Shown: one piece after another, positions 56,142 through 58,000 of the stretch
Layout of the letters: every line of letters starts with the position of its first letter
Numbering within the stretch: the first letter of the stretch is position 1
Assembly: GCA_014529385.2 (NCBI GenBank)
Contig: CM043945.1
Coordinates: 146,179,741 to 146,237,740, forward strand
Source: Adiantum capillus-veneris
Lineage: Eukaryota > Streptophyta > Polypodiopsida > Polypodiales > Pteridaceae
Direction: 5' to 3'
Length of the DNA: 58,000 bases
The notes under the pieces: generated by a model
What the model saw: only the letters and a program-made list of their open reading frames with translations
Told to the model about the DNA's origin: nothing
Database searches by the model: none
Program-made: the position numbers and the translations under genes

Positions 56142-58000
56142 ATGGACGATAGGATGGCATGTCCTTGTGCGCATTGCAAGCATCAGATCTTTCAAAAATA
56201 AAAAAATTGCGACCAACACATACGCAATCACAGTCTCTTTCCAATAGAGCAACTACAAGACCTGCATTATCGATCTCATGGTCTAGAGATTCAAGGTCAA
56301 AATCCGCAAGTAAATATTGCTCCAACTTCATCCCAGAGAAGAAGATTTCAAACGAGCAGCCATCAAATGAGTCCTCCCAACTTATACATGATGCGGCATT
56401 TCAAGAAGTAGAGATGAGAAGATGTTGGACGCATTCTTTGACATGGATTCCAACATAGAATCCGACAACATTGAATGCAGTACTGTGGATCGACCACCTC
56501 AGCCATCCCGCTCATATCAACGGCATGATAGCAATGATGAAGAAGGTGAGATGATGCAACGTCTTGCACGGACGCCGCTCTACACTGGTGCAAAAATCTG
56601 AGTTCTCCGTACCCCGTTGGCAATGCTTAATTTGCAGTCTGTCTACGATTGGTCTGATGTCCCAGACACAGAGCTTTTTGGGTAAACACATTTTATCCTA
56701 AGCATGGTAAAGTGAAAATTACAGTTCATATAAAGTGATCAAAGGGCTGACTTATTCATGTAACAACAGGTTGCTCAATGAGCAAATCTTGCTAAAAAGC
56801 TTCTTACTAATGTGGGCTTGGATTATCAAAAAATACATGCATGTCCTAATGAGTGTATACTTTTTTGCAATCAGTATGCAAAATTGGAACCATGTACCAA
56901 TTGTGGATCAAACAGGTACATGGAGGACACACAAGGAAAATTTATCCCTACAAAGGTCCTTTGACACTTTCCTGTTATTCCACGAATAAAGAGCATGTTC
57001 AGGTGCAAGTCCATAGCCACTTTGATGACATGGATTTCAAATACTAGATCGACAGATGATGTGATGCGGGTACCTGCTGACTCTCATGCATGGAAGCACA
57101 TAGAGAAAAGTTGGCCTACATTTAAGAACGAGCCTTGATGTATCCGCTTTGGTCTGGCAATGGATGGAGTAAACCCATTCGGATTACGGAGTTCGTCATG
57201 GAGCATGTGGCTTATTTGTCTGGTTAATTATAATCTTCCACCATGGCTTGCTATTAAGAAGGGTCGTCTATTGTTGTCATTGATCATCCTAGGAAAGTAC
57301 AAAGCCAAGAACATGGACGTCTATCTGGCACCACTTATAGAAGAGCTCCAAATCTTGTAGACGGGAATCGATGTGGTTGATATGTCCCAACCAATCAGAC
57401 GATGCAATGTACATGTGCAAGGCATTCTCATGTGGACCATGCACGATTGGCTAGGCTTCGGTGAGTGCTCAGGTAAGGGCCTTTAAAAACCTCACACACA
57501 TGTGATTCATGGCTATGCCAACGCTTTTATATTTCAATTTTGTGATGTTTTAGGCTTGAGATACTCGGGAAATCATGCATGTCTAAAATGTGGTCCTCGA
57601 CGTGGCTTCCACGGCTCTGAGCATTTGAGCAAGACGGTTTACAAGGAGCATGGTAGATTTTTGCATGAAGGACATGAGCCATGTGGACCAAACATATGCA
57701 AAGATGACATGCATCCACTGAAAGCGAGCTATTGGAAAAACATGTGGCTAGAGAGGAGAGATTGGATGCCACCTGGAATGAAAAGACTTTCTATTTTCCA
57801 TGAACTCCCATACTACAGTGACCTGCTAATTAATCATCTGCTCGACCCAATGCACATCTTCAATAATGTGGGGGAGATCATATGGAAAACCATCACTGGA
57901 AAAAGGGAGAGGAAGGCCCAAAGAGATGACCTGCAGGCTGTGGGTCGAATGTTAGAGATGTGGCCTCGACTTAAACCCAATGGAAAATTTTCTATACCAA
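56142..58000 (+). pseudogene. TNP2-type transposase pseudogene (CACTA-C), partial
   Basis: The ATG at 56,142 opens MDDRMACPCAHCKHQIFQK, the same start as CACTA-A. A stop follows at codon 20 and several more are present. Recognisable blocks are 'MDGVNPFGLRSSSWSMW' and 'VNYNLPPWLAIKKGRLLLSL' (57,160-57,290), 'KAKNMDVYLAPLIEELQIL' (57,303-57,357), an exon/intron boundary near 57,473 (gctcag|gtaagg), 'LRYSGNHACLKCGPR' type text after the acceptor near 57,553, and 'DLLINHLLDPMHIFNNVGEI' near 57,830. The gene continues past the window end, where the frame looks less damaged than at the 5' end. Confidence 0.82.

Larger units (their letters stand above)
52720..58000 (+). mobile_element. CACTA-C: CACTA element, right part beyond the window
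   Basis: The terminus CACTACAAGAG at 52,720 and subterminal text (ggcgggcgtcagtatat, then GACGTC motifs to 52,950) match CACTA-A and, inverted, CACTA-B. It contains a TTAGGTTA array, an array of palindromes, leader repeats with two stem-loops and a TNP2 pseudogene that is cut by the window end. Confidence 0.85.

Overview
This window is nuclear DNA from a land plant and consists almost entirely of transposable elements. The evidence is spliced CACTA (En/Spm) transposase genes with GT..AG introns, plant-type Ty1/copia and Ty3/gypsy LTR retrotransposons (one with an initiator-Met tRNA primer site), long AC/GA microsatellites, and a single intronless plant WD40 gene. The lineage cannot be fixed from sequence alone. 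The density of nested, decayed elements suggests a large genome, such as a fern, gymnosperm or large-genome angiosperm.

Layout. 1-2,750: nested fragments (an unidentified repeat R1, the 3' end of a minus-strand copia element, an inverted piece of a gypsy 3' end, a copia-like LTR, a long AC tract). 2,752-about 7,440: decayed CACTA element A with a TNP2 pseudogene. 7,440-11,690: non-coding repeats, including two more R1 copies and two tandem arrays. 11,693-21,198: a degraded Ty3/gypsy element with a 5'-truncated left LTR, gag-protease-RT-integrase remnants and a 2.6 kb right LTR. 21,300-22,880: minus-strand copy of an unidentified gene-like repeat (R2). 22,881-32,915: a minus-strand Ty1/copia element whose gag is split by an almost intact 8.1 kb CACTA element (CACTA-1, 23,589-31,695, target duplication CCC). 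CACTA-1 carries TNP2, a TNPA-like gene and a captured heavy-metal-associated (HMA) domain fragment. 33,312-33,517: a copy of the WD40 gene's 5' region. 33,812-37,259: deletion-derivative CACTA-B (minus). 37,415-45,968: CACTA-2 (target duplication TAT), with TNP2 and the TNPA-like gene divergently arranged around about 1 kb of palindromic repeats. 46,704-48,077: the only convincing host gene, a JINGUBANG-like seven-bladed WD40 protein. 49,030-50,190: antisense TNP2 remnant. 50,218-52,400: second R2 copy. 52,720 to the window end: CACTA-C, with an eight-unit array of palindromes about 172 bp apart and a TNP2 pseudogene that runs off the window.

How the parts fit. At least four CACTA elements plus one remnant are present, of two terminal types (CACTACAAGAG and CACTAT). 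Elements A, C and CACTA-1 share a short stem-loop 100-200 bp upstream of the TNP2 start, present six times in the window with several pairing-preserving changes. The two complete CACTA elements differ in gene order, so the second transposition gene can sit head-to-tail or head-to-head with TNP2. I found no CRISPR array, rRNA or tRNA gene, or prokaryote-type operon.
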